Shown here in pieces: positions 1 through 7,370 of a DNA stretch of 15,365 bases. The DNA is taken from positions 1-15,365 of the forward strand of contig DKPS01000150.1 of assembly GCA_002471345.1 (NCBI GenBank). The letters are read 5' to 3'. Under the pieces are notes generated by a model. That model did not search any database and was not told where the DNA came from. It saw nothing but the letters and a program-made list of their open reading frames with translations. Source of the DNA: Saprospiraceae bacterium UBA7328 (GTDB taxonomy: Bacteria; Bacteroidota; Bacteroidia; Chitinophagales; Saprospiraceae). The position numbers were made by a program, and so were the translations under genes. The number at the start of each line of letters is the position of its first letter. Within the stretch, counting starts at the first letter, position 1.

Positions 1-85
1 TATGGGATATCGAGGCATGTGTTTTATAATATCAAAATACTATTTGATTCGATGACCACTTATCCAAATAACCATATATCTACTT

Positions 86-604
86 CTAATAATTCTCTTC
101 CAAATACTTCAAGGTCAACTCTGTATGTCTAGGATATTGATTTACCCGGCGTCGCCAATAATCTAAATTCACGAGCCGCTCAGTTATGATATTCTCAAAA
201 TGAGGGTCTTTCAATATCTTTTCTAAATCGAAGTCGAAAGTGGTATCACCAATATCGTTAAGGTGTTTATATAATTGGTTTGCTATTGATACTGTTCTGC
301 GTACACTATAGTGTTCCCCTATGTAATCATTAAGTTCATCCCAGCTTTTTCTGGCACCTATATGAAGAGAATTCGCATATTGCATTCTTGTATTATACTC
401 GGTCAATAGATGTCGCAATGAATCGTCCTGGATCAAATTAAAATCTTCACCGTTAATGACCTGTTCAAACTTTGCTGTTCTTGGAGCGAAAAATGAGGTG
501 GCAGTATGGGTTAGATAATAATTGAAGGTGTCAGAAGATATCGGCATTCCAGCTAATCCTGTATGCGCAAGTACATTCGACAAGCATTTTGAGCTTTCTG
601 AATA
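86..604 (-). pseudogene. D1: 5'-truncated DUF6090 remnant
   Basis: This frame is open from just after a stop at 605-607 down to a stop at 86-88, but it lacks the family's basic tail, membrane helix and promoter box. The first possible start is a weak TTG at 581-583. What remains matches the middle and end of DUF6090 proteins: a stretch ending DSLRHLLTEYN corresponds to the recurring N-[ST]-G...L-R block, and DPHFENII corresponds to the late FEN-x-I block, followed by a short C-terminal helix ending LEENY. Without a membrane anchor it probably makes no functional product. It directly abuts the damaged 3' end of D2, so the break looks like a deletion that fused D2's tail to the middle of D1. 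A short expressed soluble protein from the TTG is possible but unlikely. Confidence 0.6.
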
Positions 605-611
605 TTATCTA

Positions 612-1259
612 CTAACAGTTCATCCAGATAATCTCTATTACATTTTCTATTTCAAATTCTGATAGAACTTCAGATAAAGTTTTACCCTTATTTATTGGAT
701 CATCATCGAAAACTCCTTCTCTATCAATAATCTGCAAGACGAGGGATGGATAATCAGATCTCTTATTATTGATTCTGTAGTAGGTGTGATCCCAGAAAGA
801 ATAATAGTTGGTTATTTTATTTCTGAGCTTCGTGTTCCGTATTAATCTTAATTGCCCAGATGAAGTGATTTCTTGAACCGTACCTGTTAATCTGGCATTT
901 GGCAAGTCGGAACCAAATGCATGACTCCGATCAAGTACTTGCATCTCTGAATCGGTCAAAATAGTCCTCCGGTCATCAAGATAACTCTTGACAACTTTAA
1001 GATCACCCTCCTTTCTTTCCATTCCATTTTCAATAAATCTGATCAGTGATGTGTCTCTTTCTATATCAAGAACAAATCTTTTCAGATAATCTTTTTCAAA
1101 CTGTCTGTTAACTCTGTTTTGATTCCAATTGTTAATCTGCAAGGCAATCAATATTCCAATTACAACCAAAGCTATCTCACCTACTGCAATAACCAAGTAC
1201 TGCCTGCTATTGCCTCTTTTAATCAACGATTTTCTAATTTTTCTGAGAAATGTAAACAT
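612..1259 (-). CDS. D2: DUF6090 family membrane protein, frameshifted near its 3' end
   Basis: Start chosen at ATG 1257-1259, where the family N-terminus MFTFLRKIRKSLI begins. The open frame runs 10 codons further upstream to a TTG at 1287-1289. Residues 1-20 are basic, residues about 24-43 form one membrane helix ending QINNWN, and the rest is predicted periplasmic (positive-inside rule). The middle block reads ITSSGQLRLIRNTKLR. Near the end the sequence reaches FEIENVI, the late family block, then goes out of frame and stops at 612. Adding one base near 633-636 restores DYLDELLVDNIQKAQ and continues to a stop at 553, giving about 234 residues, the normal family size. A one-base deletion is therefore likely; the truncated product loses only about 25 C-terminal residues and may still fold. 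Its promoter box is 37 nt upstream of the ATG, unlike most copies. Function of the family is unknown. Confidence 0.7.
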   Translation of the reverse strand: MFTFLRKIRKSLIKRGNSRQYLVIAVGEIALVVIGILIALQINNWNQNRVNRQFEKDYLKRFVLDIERDTSLIRFIENGMERKEGDLKVVKSYLDDRRTILTDSEMQVLDRSHAFGSDLPNARLTGTVQEITSSGQLRLIRNTKLRNKITNYYSFWDHTYYRINNKRSDYPSLVLQIIDREGVFDDDPINKGKTLSEVLSEFEIENVIEIIWMNC

Positions 1260-1296
1260 GAGATATACAGTATTGACATAGTGCAACAACTATCAC

Positions 1297-1304
1297 TAAA
1301 GATA
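1297..1304 (-). promoter_or_regulatory. -7-like box of D2 (37-nt spacing)
   Basis: TATCTTTA on the minus strand, identical to the box of D5, D6, D9 and D10, but 37 nt before ATG 1259 instead of 4 nt. Counting 4 nt downstream of it gives a transcript start near 1292, three bases before an in-frame TTG at 1287-1289. No clear -33 TTG was identified. Confidence 0.45.
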
Positions 1305-1344
1305 AGAAATAAGGCTATCCACTTCCTATAGATGAAATACTCTA

Positions 1345-2133
1345 TTAAAGATTCAATTCGCTTTCTTGAATAATACTTATTTCATCAATTGCGGAAATTA
1401 CACGTTCAAGGCTTATTATTTGACCTGTTCTCATCTCAAATGAATATTTGAGGAGATTCCTGAATTCAGGGTCATTGCGTAGGAATTGATAATTCTTTGG
1501 TCGCAATCCAAAGTGAGACCGAAACCATTGCTTTTCAATATATTGAGAAACCTTGTCTTTATAATCGATGTCACCAAAAGTATGACTTCTGGACAGTTCT
1601 ACGAGGTCAAAATGTTGCAATACATAACTTTCAAAGAATTCAGTGATATTTTCAGAAATGATGGTTCGACTGTCGATACGTGGTAAGAGCACTTCGTAGA
1701 GTTCATGAATTTTCTCAGCCAGTGTGTCGTTTGATAATTTAATTTCTTTGATTGACTCGTAGGCACTACTCACTGTATAGTTTGAGGTAGACTCCTTGGT
1801 TATTATGCGGAAATCTTGACTCAGTGAATCATGAAAGACATTGGATTCATCCAAGAAATCCAAGATTTCTATGCCTAAAACCAGTCTATCTTTACTCAAG
1901 CGTCGGGAAAACACAGCTTGCTCTCTTTGTTCCTTTAAATTGTCTTCAAGCAATTGAAGTGAGTTGATTTCATTGATTTTTTGTATCCTTTTATTATTCC
2001 AATTATTAATCTGCAAGGCAATTAAAATTCCGATCACAACAAGAGCAATCTCTCCGATGGCATAGAGAAGATATTTACGGGTAGAACCTTTTTCAACCAT
2101 TGACCTTCTTATTTTTCTGAGTAAAGTGAGCAT
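1345..2133 (-). CDS. D3: DUF6090 family membrane protein (intact)
   Basis: 262 residues, intact. Residues 1-20 are a basic, presumably cytoplasmic tail (MLTLLRKIRRSMVEKGSTRK). Residues about 24-43 are the single membrane helix, ending in the invariant QINNWN at 41-46. The remaining 216 residues are predicted periplasmic and rich in charged helices that could form coiled coils. The middle block is degenerate here (YESIKEIKLSNDTLAEKI, about 125-142), lacking the usual N-[ST]-G. The late block is present as NDPEFRNLL at about 220-228. The start is fixed by the family N-terminus and by a TATATTTG box ending 4 nt before the ATG. It lies 157 nt after D4 and 85 nt before D2 on the same strand. Family assignment is by recognition of the N-terminus; no biochemical role can be stated. 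Confidence 0.85.
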   Translation of the reverse strand: MLTLLRKIRRSMVEKGSTRKYLLYAIGEIALVVIGILIALQINNWNNKRIQKINEINSLQLLEDNLKEQREQAVFSRRLSKDRLVLGIEILDFLDESNVFHDSLSQDFRIITKESTSNYTVSSAYESIKEIKLSNDTLAEKIHELYEVLLPRIDSRTIISENITEFFESYVLQHFDLVELSRSHTFGDIDYKDKVSQYIEKQWFRSHFGLRPKNYQFLRNDPEFRNLLKYSFEMRTGQIISLERVISAIDEISIIQESELNL

Positions 2134-2137
2134 TCTT

Positions 2138-2145
2138 CAAATATA
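2138..2145 (-). promoter_or_regulatory. -7-like box of D3
   Basis: TATATTTG on the minus strand, a full match to the Bacteroidota TAnnTTTG consensus, followed by AAGA and then the ATG. The 4-nt spacing places the expected transcript start at or next to the start codon. Confidence 0.55.
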
Positions 2146-2290
2146 ATGAATCGGATATATGAAGGAACTTCAGATATGGTAGTAAAACCAATATGGCTTC
2201 GTTGATACTATAGAAAAGACCATGAATCAAACATCGAATTTTACTAGTTTATAACTTGTCTACATAGATCTTATGGGGCAACATCGAAAC

Positions 2291-3007
2291 CTATTCAATG
2301 GTCTGCGAAAGCTCAATAATCCGATGTATCGCATAATGCACTCTATCGTAATCTTCTCCTTCTATAAGTTCACTTAAAAAGATGCTTGTCTGTCTAATCA
2401 CATTTTCAAATTCCAGTGTTTTGAGTACCTCCCAATTAATTCGCCCATCAGAAGTATCCCTAAAATTGAGATCCTTATTGAGAATTGGGACGAGAAATAT
2501 TCTGGTATAGACCATTTTTTGAGTTTCATTCTCCTGATAATCCTTTACCCAATCGTTCCATGAAATGAGTAGTTTTCTCAGTTCCTCATCACGTATTACC
2601 TCAAACGTCGAATTGTTAAGCATTGAAAGAATGGTGCCTTGAGATGGGTTAAAGGTGTACCTTTCTAAACTCAGCCTTAACTTGAGAAAGACCGAATCTA
2701 CAATATGCGATTCAAGTTGAATAGGAAAATACTCCACGAGATCCAAGGTACTCGAATAAGCAAGCCTATGGGCCGAGTATCCTCTTTCAAATTGCTTTTT
2801 ATTATCTCGAAATTCGCTGTTTATTTCAGTAAGTAGTAGTTTCTCTAGCACCCGATCCTTCCTCCATTCATTCCAATTATTGATCTGCAGAGCAATCAAT
2901 ATTCCAATAACTACTAAAGCAATCTCACCGATGGCATATATCAAGTATTTACGTGATGAGCCTGATTCAATCAAAGACTTTCTTACTTTTCTGAGGAAGG
3001 TGAGCAT
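2291..3007 (-). CDS. D4: DUF6090 family membrane protein (intact)
   Basis: 238 residues, intact. It has the standard basic tail (residues 1-20), one membrane helix (about 24-43) and QINNWN at 41-46, then a mostly helical, charged predicted periplasmic domain. The middle block (ILSMLNNSTFEVIRDEELR, about 126-144) and the late block (TLEFENVI, about 197-204) are both clear, so this copy is a good representative of the family. The start is set by the conserved N-terminus and a box 4 nt upstream. Only 24 nt separate its ATG from the original stop of D5, so its promoter box lies in that tiny gap and the -33 region falls inside the D5 3' end. Role unknown. Confidence 0.86.
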   Translation of the reverse strand: MLTFLRKVRKSLIESGSSRKYLIYAIGEIALVVIGILIALQINNWNEWRKDRVLEKLLLTEINSEFRDNKKQFERGYSAHRLAYSSTLDLVEYFPIQLESHIVDSVFLKLRLSLERYTFNPSQGTILSMLNNSTFEVIRDEELRKLLISWNDWVKDYQENETQKMVYTRIFLVPILNKDLNFRDTSDGRINWEVLKTLEFENVIRQTSIFLSELIEGEDYDRVHYAIHRIIELSQTIE

Positions 3008-3011
3008 ATGT

Positions 3012-3019
3012 TTTATATA
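3012..3019 (-). promoter_or_regulatory. -7-like box of D4
   Basis: TATATAAA on the minus strand, then ACAT, then ATG. This is the weakest match of the set: the 3' half is AAA rather than TTTG or TTTA, but the 4-nt spacing is kept. Confidence 0.4.
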
Positions 3020-3031
3020 GATTAAGAATCC

Positions 3032-3778
3032 TTATTCATTAGTAGTATATCTTTCTTTAAGAAGAGAACTTAGACTGGTATTCATTTCCTTTAAAATCTT
3101 GAGTTTTCTCTCTCTCTGAGAATAGTATAAGCGTTTAGTGGCTGCCCATGAATTGAATTTGGGTAACAGAGTTGCTATTTCAGCAGATTCCCATATTTCA
3201 TCGATCAGATGCCCGTCATTGATAAATGTGAATTTGTGAGTGAAGTGATTAGTGTATTCTTGGATTGAATTCAGATATAAATTTCAATTTTCATAATCAG
3301 ATACTTTAATATTTTCATAATATGAATAGTAATCATTTATTCTTTCAATGATTTGTCGGTCGAATAAATTGACTTCACCTGACATGACTAAAATGTCGTA
3401 GGTACTATTGTTTTCAAGTCGAGCTATATTGACAACAGGGCTGAATTCATGTCGTGCAATTTGTATTAATGTATCCAAAGTCGACTCAGGCTTGGTAAGT
3501 CGGATTTTGAAGCTTTCAAATATTTGATATTCTCTTTCTATTCTTAGAAGATTGGTTGACAAATGTATACTGTCATTACTGAGATCTATCATTAGGCCTT
3601 TGACGTTTTCCTTGATTCGCTCATGGTTCTTTCTCGATTCGTTCCAATTATTGATCTGTAGGGCTATCAATATCCCAATCACAACCAATGCAATCTCACC
3701 AATCGCATAAATCAAGTCTTTTCTGGTTGAACCAGATTCGATTAATGATTTTCTGATTTTTCTTAAGAAGGTGAGCAT
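3032..3778 (-). pseudogene. D5: DUF6090 gene interrupted by an in-frame TGA
   Basis: The N-terminus is canonical (MLTFLRKIRKSLIESGSTRK, helix about 24-43, QINNWN 41-46) with the box 4 nt upstream. The middle block reads ILVMSGEVNLFDRQ. A TGA at 3284-3286 ends the frame after 164 residues. Reading straight through it, the same frame stays open for another 83 codons to a TAA at 3032-3034, with the expected charged helical C-terminus (ending LLKERYTTNE). Total length with readthrough is 248 residues, right for the family. A single substitution therefore accounts for the break. TGA is used as an ordinary stop by D6 and the HYC_CC_PP-like gene here, so code reassignment is not a sensible explanation. 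The 164-residue product would still be membrane-anchored, so residual function cannot be excluded. Confidence 0.75.
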
Positions 3779-3782
3779 GTGT

Positions 3783-3790
3783 TAAAGATA
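3783..3790 (-). promoter_or_regulatory. -7-like box of D5
   Basis: TATCTTTA on the minus strand followed by ACAC and ATG (4-nt spacing). A TTG 23 nt upstream could serve as the -33 element, at the long end of the usual range. Confidence 0.5.
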
Positions 3791-3919
3791 TGAAAGAAGA
3801 AGCAAGTCTTGTACAACTATTCCATGGCCCTGTGCAGTATCATGTATATGTGCTCGAGTCCAATGTATTCCATCTATTTTGTAGGATAAAATTTACATTC
3901 TCTCAATCTTTCACTGAGG

Positions 3920-3954
3920 TTGGTACATTAACGTCCCATTAATATTAGAATTTG
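3920..3954 (+). promoter_or_regulatory. Possible promoter of the copper operon
   Basis: A TTG at 3920-3922 and TAGAATTTG ending at 3954 resemble a Bacteroidota -33/-7 pair, although the -7 box has three rather than two bases between TA and TTTG and the spacing is long. TTTG is followed by GCAT and then ATG 3959, the same 4-nt spacing as the DUF6090 promoters. It sits in the 180-nt divergent gap between D5 and this operon. Confidence 0.3.
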
Positions 3955-3958
3955 GCAT

Positions 3959-4378
3959 ATGTTTAAGAATAACCATAATTTTGTAGGGTTAAGTAATATG
4001 AAGAATTTCGTTACCATATTGTTTTCTGTTTTTTACTTGACCTTATCAGCAGGGGTGAACATAAATGTGCATTTATGCTCTAACAAATTGGTATCCTCTG
4101 AGAAAACAGATTGTAATAAAAATGGATGTTGTAGCAATGGTGAAACACAATCTTGCTGCACGGAAATAACATATGTCTTACAACTTGACAACGCCGAACA
4201 AATCTGTATAAATAGATCGGATTCTGAAAAAAGTATTGCAGATCTAAATGCTGATTTAAGATTTGACTTTAATCTATTGGTGACAAATGAGGTAAAGCCT
4301 CTACTTTTCAAATTACTAGACACCAAATCATCTATTCCTCTCTACACCATGTATTGTTCGCGTCTTCATTACGCATGA
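3959..4378 (+). CDS. HYC_CC_PP-like small secreted cysteine-rich protein
   Basis: 139 residues from ATG 3959. An internal ATG at 3998 (residue 14) gives a more compact signal peptide (MKNFVTILFSVFYLTLSAG) and is a serious alternative start. After the signal peptide come HLC (residues 38-40, the HYC position), C52, and two CC pairs at 57-58 and 66-67, then a LQLDN strand. This order of features is what I recognise from the Bacteroidota HYC_CC_PP family, small envelope proteins commonly found beside heavy-metal-associated domain proteins and TonB-dependent receptors. The histidine and paired cysteines suggest metal binding, probably copper, in the periplasm or at the membrane (inference). It is the first gene of the plus-strand operon, 73 nt before the next gene. 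The C-terminal 60 residues show nothing I recognise. Confidence 0.72.
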   Translation: MFKNNHNFVGLSNMKNFVTILFSVFYLTLSAGVNINVHLCSNKLVSSEKTDCNKNGCCSNGETQSCCTEITYVLQLDNAEQICINRSDSEKSIADLNADLRFDFNLLVTNEVKPLLFKLLDTKSSIPLYTMYCSRLHYA

Positions 4379-4451
4379 TCACTATATCTAGTCTATAAAG
4401 ACCTGAGTATAGTTAATCAACCCTTCATTTTTCATATAAAAAATATCTGTA

Positions 4452-4802
4452 ATGAAATACTTACTTTTTCTATCCATTGTAATATTTAGTACTACATCTC
4501 TGGAGGCTCAAGTAAAAAATAACCAAATAGAAACGTCTGAATTTGAAGTAACCGGTGTGTGTAAGATGTGTAAAAAACGAATTGAAAATGCCGCGTTACA
4601 AAAAGGTGTAAAGTTCGCTAAATGGAATAAAGAAACTCAAATTCTAAAAGTAGTTTATAAGACGAATGATATAGACGAGATGGCAATTCACAAGGCTATC
4701 GCAGAAGTAGGGCACGACACTGAAAAGGTAAAAGCTTCGGATAAAAAATACAAGAAGTTACCTAAATGCTGTCGGTATAGAGATGGTGTAGAAGTTCATT
4801 AA
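4452..4802 (+). CDS. Secreted heavy-metal-associated (HMA) domain protein
   Basis: 116 residues. Residues 1-20 are a signal peptide (MKYLLFLSIVIFSTTSLEAQ), placing the protein in the periplasm. Residues about 27-92 match a ferredoxin-like HMA fold: GVCKMCKKRIE carries the metal-binding CxxC at C37 and C40, followed by a helix, strands around WNKETQILKVVY and a final helix ending in GHDTEKV. A conserved-looking tail, LPKCCRYRDG, adds a CC pair at 106-107. This arrangement is typical of small periplasmic CopZ-like copper carriers in Bacteroidota. It lies 11 nt upstream of the TonB-dependent receptor gene, so the two are surely cotranscribed. The likely role is receiving or buffering Cu+ delivered through the receptor (inference from context); other soft metals are possible. 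Confidence 0.87.
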   Translation: MKYLLFLSIVIFSTTSLEAQVKNNQIETSEFEVTGVCKMCKKRIENAALQKGVKFAKWNKETQILKVVYKTNDIDEMAIHKAIAEVGHDTEKVKASDKKYKKLPKCCRYRDGVEVH

Positions 4803-4813
4803 ATAGTCCAACT

Positions 4814-7060
4814 ATGAAAAATAAAATTTTCTTATGTTGGCTATTGCTCTTAAGTATAGTACATCTAGGAGCCCAATCGTCAACTGACAAAATAGTTGGA
4901 ACCGTATATGAACTTTCATTAGACGGGGATCTTCTTCCACTGGTTGGAGCTAATGTACATTGGGTAGGAACTTCTGTAGGAACCAGCAGTGATACAGATG
5001 GAAACTTTGAACTCTTAAATACTGATGAAACGAAACATCTTGTAGTGAGCTTCATTGGTTATATGAGTGATACTCTTATAATTGAAGGGGATGAAAGTGT
5101 AGAAGTACTATTAGAGTCAAACGTTTCGCTTAGTGAAGTTGAAATAAAATATCGTAAAAAGTCGACTGAAATCTCCTTCACTGACCCTTTGAAGATTGAA
5201 AAAATAGGTGAGGAAGAATTACTTAAAGCTGCCTGTTGTAATCTATCAGAGAGCTTTGAAACGAGTGCAAGTGTGGATGTTTCTTTTACCGATGCAGTCA
5301 CAGGCACACGTCAGATACAGATGCTTGGTCTGGCGGGACCTTATACCCTCATTACCCGAGAGAACATTCCTGATATCAGAGGCCTTTCAGCGATGTATGG
5401 TATGACCTTTGTGCCAGGCACCTGGATTGAAAGTATCCAATTGAATAAAGGTGCAGGATCTGTCCTTAATGGTTATGAAAGCATTGCTGGACAGATTAAT
5501 GTAGAATTGCGCAAACCAGAAAATGCTGAACGTCTCTATCTGAATCTTTATGCGAATGAAGGAGGTAGATTAGAGGCTAATGCTAACTGGGCACATCAGA
5601 TCGGAGATGGGAAATGGTCTACAGCTGTATTACTTCATGGTAAAGATAATTCTATAAGACATGACCGAAATGATGATGGGTTCCTGGACAATCCATTGGG
5701 TAAGAATTTCATTGGCTTAAATCGTTGGAAATTTGTAGGGGATGACGGAATAAGAGCACAATTTGGGATTAAGGCTACTTTTATAGATATGGTCGGTGGT
5801 GAGTTGGATTTTGAGCCATCGACTGATGCAGGAACCAAGAACCGTTGGGGGATGGATACCGATATACACCGTATGGAAGGATGGTTTAAGCTTGGTAAAA
5901 TATATGTGGATTCACCATGGAAATCTGTTGCCTTGCAACTCAATGCAGTAAGCCATAACCAGGACAGCTATTTTGGTACGAATGGTTATGAGGCATCGCA
6001 GCGTTCTCTTTATGCCAACTTTCTTTATCAAGATATATTAGGCAATACAAACCATTCATTCCGTACAGGGTTCAGCTTCCAATATGATGATTATGATGAA
6101 AGCCTGAATGAGACCTCGTTTGATCGAACAGAATCAGTACAAGGAGTTTTCGTAGAGTACGATTACTCGTGGTTAGATAAGTTTTCTTTGGTGCTCGGAT
6201 TGAGAGGTGATTATCACAATCAGTTTGGGGGATTTCTGACCCCTCGATTTCATTTGCGATATGCCTTGAGTGACAATAGTGTTTTAAGAGCTAGTGCAGG
6301 AAGAGGTCAACGTACTGCAAATATCCTTGCTGAAAATAATGGAATGCTTGCCAGCTCAAGAACTTTTATCATCCAAGGAGATGATAGTGATAAACCTTAT
6401 GGGCTTAATCCAGAAGTAGCATGGAATTATGGGTTGAATTTTACTCAATCTTTCCGAATGAATGCTCACGATGGGACGATTAGTTTGGACTTCTATAGGA
6501 CACATTTCGAAAACCAAATAGTCATGGATTTGGATTCGAGTGCTCAATATGTATCATTTTACAATCTAAATGGAAAATCTTATTCCAATAGCGTACAGGC
6601 ACAAGTCGATTATGAATTAGTGGAGCGTTTGGATTTGCGTTTTGTCTATCGATGGTTGGATGTGCGTACGACCTATAATGATGATTTGTTACAAAAACCG
6701 TTAGTTGCACCACATCGAGCATTCGCCAATATAGCCTATAGCACGACTGATCTTTGGAAATTCGACTTGACTGTAAATTGGCAGAGTTCTAAGCGTATGC
6801 CAAATACTTCTACTAATCCTGTGGAGTATCAATTGGCATCAAGATCACCAGACTTTGCTGTAGTGAACTTGCAAATCAGCAAATCTTGGCAGGAGCGTTT
6901 TGATGTTTACCTGGGGGTAGAGAATCTTTTTGGATACAGGCAAGACAATCCAATTCTATCCAGTGATCAGCCGTTTGGGGAGTATTTTGATAGCACGCTT
7001 ATTTGGGGGCCAATTTTTGGCCGAAATACTTATGTAGGATTGAGATATAGGCTTAAGTAG
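4814..7060 (+). CDS. TonB-dependent receptor, probably copper-related
   Basis: 748 residues, full length for the family. Signal peptide at about 1-21, carboxypeptidase-D-like regulatory domain at about 25-102, a linker with SLSEVEIKYRKK near 105-116, plug at about 120-233, and a 22-strand barrel from about 240 to the end, which closes with VGLRYRLK. The plug contains AACCNLSESFET (adjacent cysteines 141-142) and GLAGPYTLITRENIPD, then ESIAGQINVELRKP. I recognise this variant as the receptor type that accompanies HMA proteins in Bacteroidota. Residues 284-292 form a D-x-N-x-D-G-x-x-D loop like a calcium-binding loop at the start of the barrel. It should act in the outer membrane as a TonB-energised importer. 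Copper or a copper chelate as substrate is inferred from the two upstream cysteine-rich genes. Last gene of the operon; a hairpin follows 94 nt later. Confidence 0.9.
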   Translation: MKNKIFLCWLLLLSIVHLGAQSSTDKIVGTVYELSLDGDLLPLVGANVHWVGTSVGTSSDTDGNFELLNTDETKHLVVSFIGYMSDTLIIEGDESVEVLLESNVSLSEVEIKYRKKSTEISFTDPLKIEKIGEEELLKAACCNLSESFETSASVDVSFTDAVTGTRQIQMLGLAGPYTLITRENIPDIRGLSAMYGMTFVPGTWIESIQLNKGAGSVLNGYESIAGQINVELRKPENAERLYLNLYANEGGRLEANANWAHQIGDGKWSTAVLLHGKDNSIRHDRNDDGFLDNPLGKNFIGLNRWKFVGDDGIRAQFGIKATFIDMVGGELDFEPSTDAGTKNRWGMDTDIHRMEGWFKLGKIYVDSPWKSVALQLNAVSHNQDSYFGTNGYEASQRSLYANFLYQDILGNTNHSFRTGFSFQYDDYDESLNETSFDRTESVQGVFVEYDYSWLDKFSLVLGLRGDYHNQFGGFLTPRFHLRYALSDNSVLRASAGRGQRTANILAENNGMLASSRTFIIQGDDSDKPYGLNPEVAWNYGLNFTQSFRMNAHDGTISLDFYRTHFENQIVMDLDSSAQYVSFYNLNGKSYSNSVQAQVDYELVERLDLRFVYRWLDVRTTYNDDLLQKPLVAPHRAFANIAYSTTDLWKFDLTVNWQSSKRMPNTSTNPVEYQLASRSPDFAVVNLQISKSWQERFDVYLGVENLFGYRQDNPILSSDQPFGEYFDSTLIWGPIFGRNTYVGLRYRLK

Positions 7061-7154
7061 GAATGAATTGAAGTATTCGTAATAGAGCTAATATGATTTG
7101 ACTGAGCATAATAGCTGGTGGCATATATGCCAGTAACCCAAGGAATGATCACAC

Positions 7155-7190
7155 AAGAAGGGACATGTGAATTGACACTTGTCCCTTCTT
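7155..7190 (+). terminator. Rho-independent-like terminator of the copper operon
   Basis: Left arm AAGAAGGGACATGTG (7155-7169), loop AATTGA, right arm CACTTGTCCCTTCTT (7176-7190): a 15-bp stem with one mismatch, flanked by A-rich sequence on the left and TTCTTTATTAATT on the right. It could act in both directions, serving the convergent D6 gene as well. Confidence 0.75.
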
Positions 7191-7266
7191 TATTAATTAG
7201 ACCTCATTCTTTTAGTCGTTGTAGTTACGAAGATATCTCATTATGTAAGTTCTTAGTGTCTGACAT

Positions 7267-7290
7267 CGTCTACATTAACTTATGTAGACG
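7267..7290. repeat. Perfect 9-bp inverted repeat
   Basis: CGTCTACAT (7267-7275), loop TAACTT, ATGTAGACG (7282-7290). There is no T-run on either side, so it is not a classic terminator. It may be a second transcript-end structure for the convergent pair, or an operator; no further support. Confidence 0.4.
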
Positions 7291-7370
7291 CGAATGGTCC
7301 TGGAATTACATAAAACGTTTCTTTATTTGAATCGTAATACCATATTTAGCAATGATAAATTTTGACCTTT

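Larger units (their letters stand above)
7061..7370. other. Intergenic region between convergent copper operon and D6
   Basis: 310 nt without a credible gene. It holds a perfect 14-nt palindrome TGGCATATATGCCA just downstream of the receptor gene, the hairpin terminator at 7155-7190 and a second inverted repeat at 7267-7290. The receptor gene and D6 converge here. Confidence 0.7.

Noticed and set aside
1..85. Possible further DUF6090 start at the left edge (ATG at 16-18 on the minus strand behind an AT-rich stretch like the D4 box)
   Set aside because: The visible codons read MPRYPI, not the invariant family N-terminus, and too little sequence remains.
4033..4326. 97-codon open frame on the minus strand inside the HYC_CC_PP-like gene, and similar antisense frames in the receptor and peptidase genes
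   Set aside because: They are shadows of well-supported genes on the other strand with no signal peptide, motif or promoter box of their own.
7118..7330. 70-codon open frame on the plus strand after the receptor gene
   Set aside because: It runs through the terminator hairpin and the second inverted repeat, has no recognisable features, and its beginning sits in a palindrome. Treated as chance.
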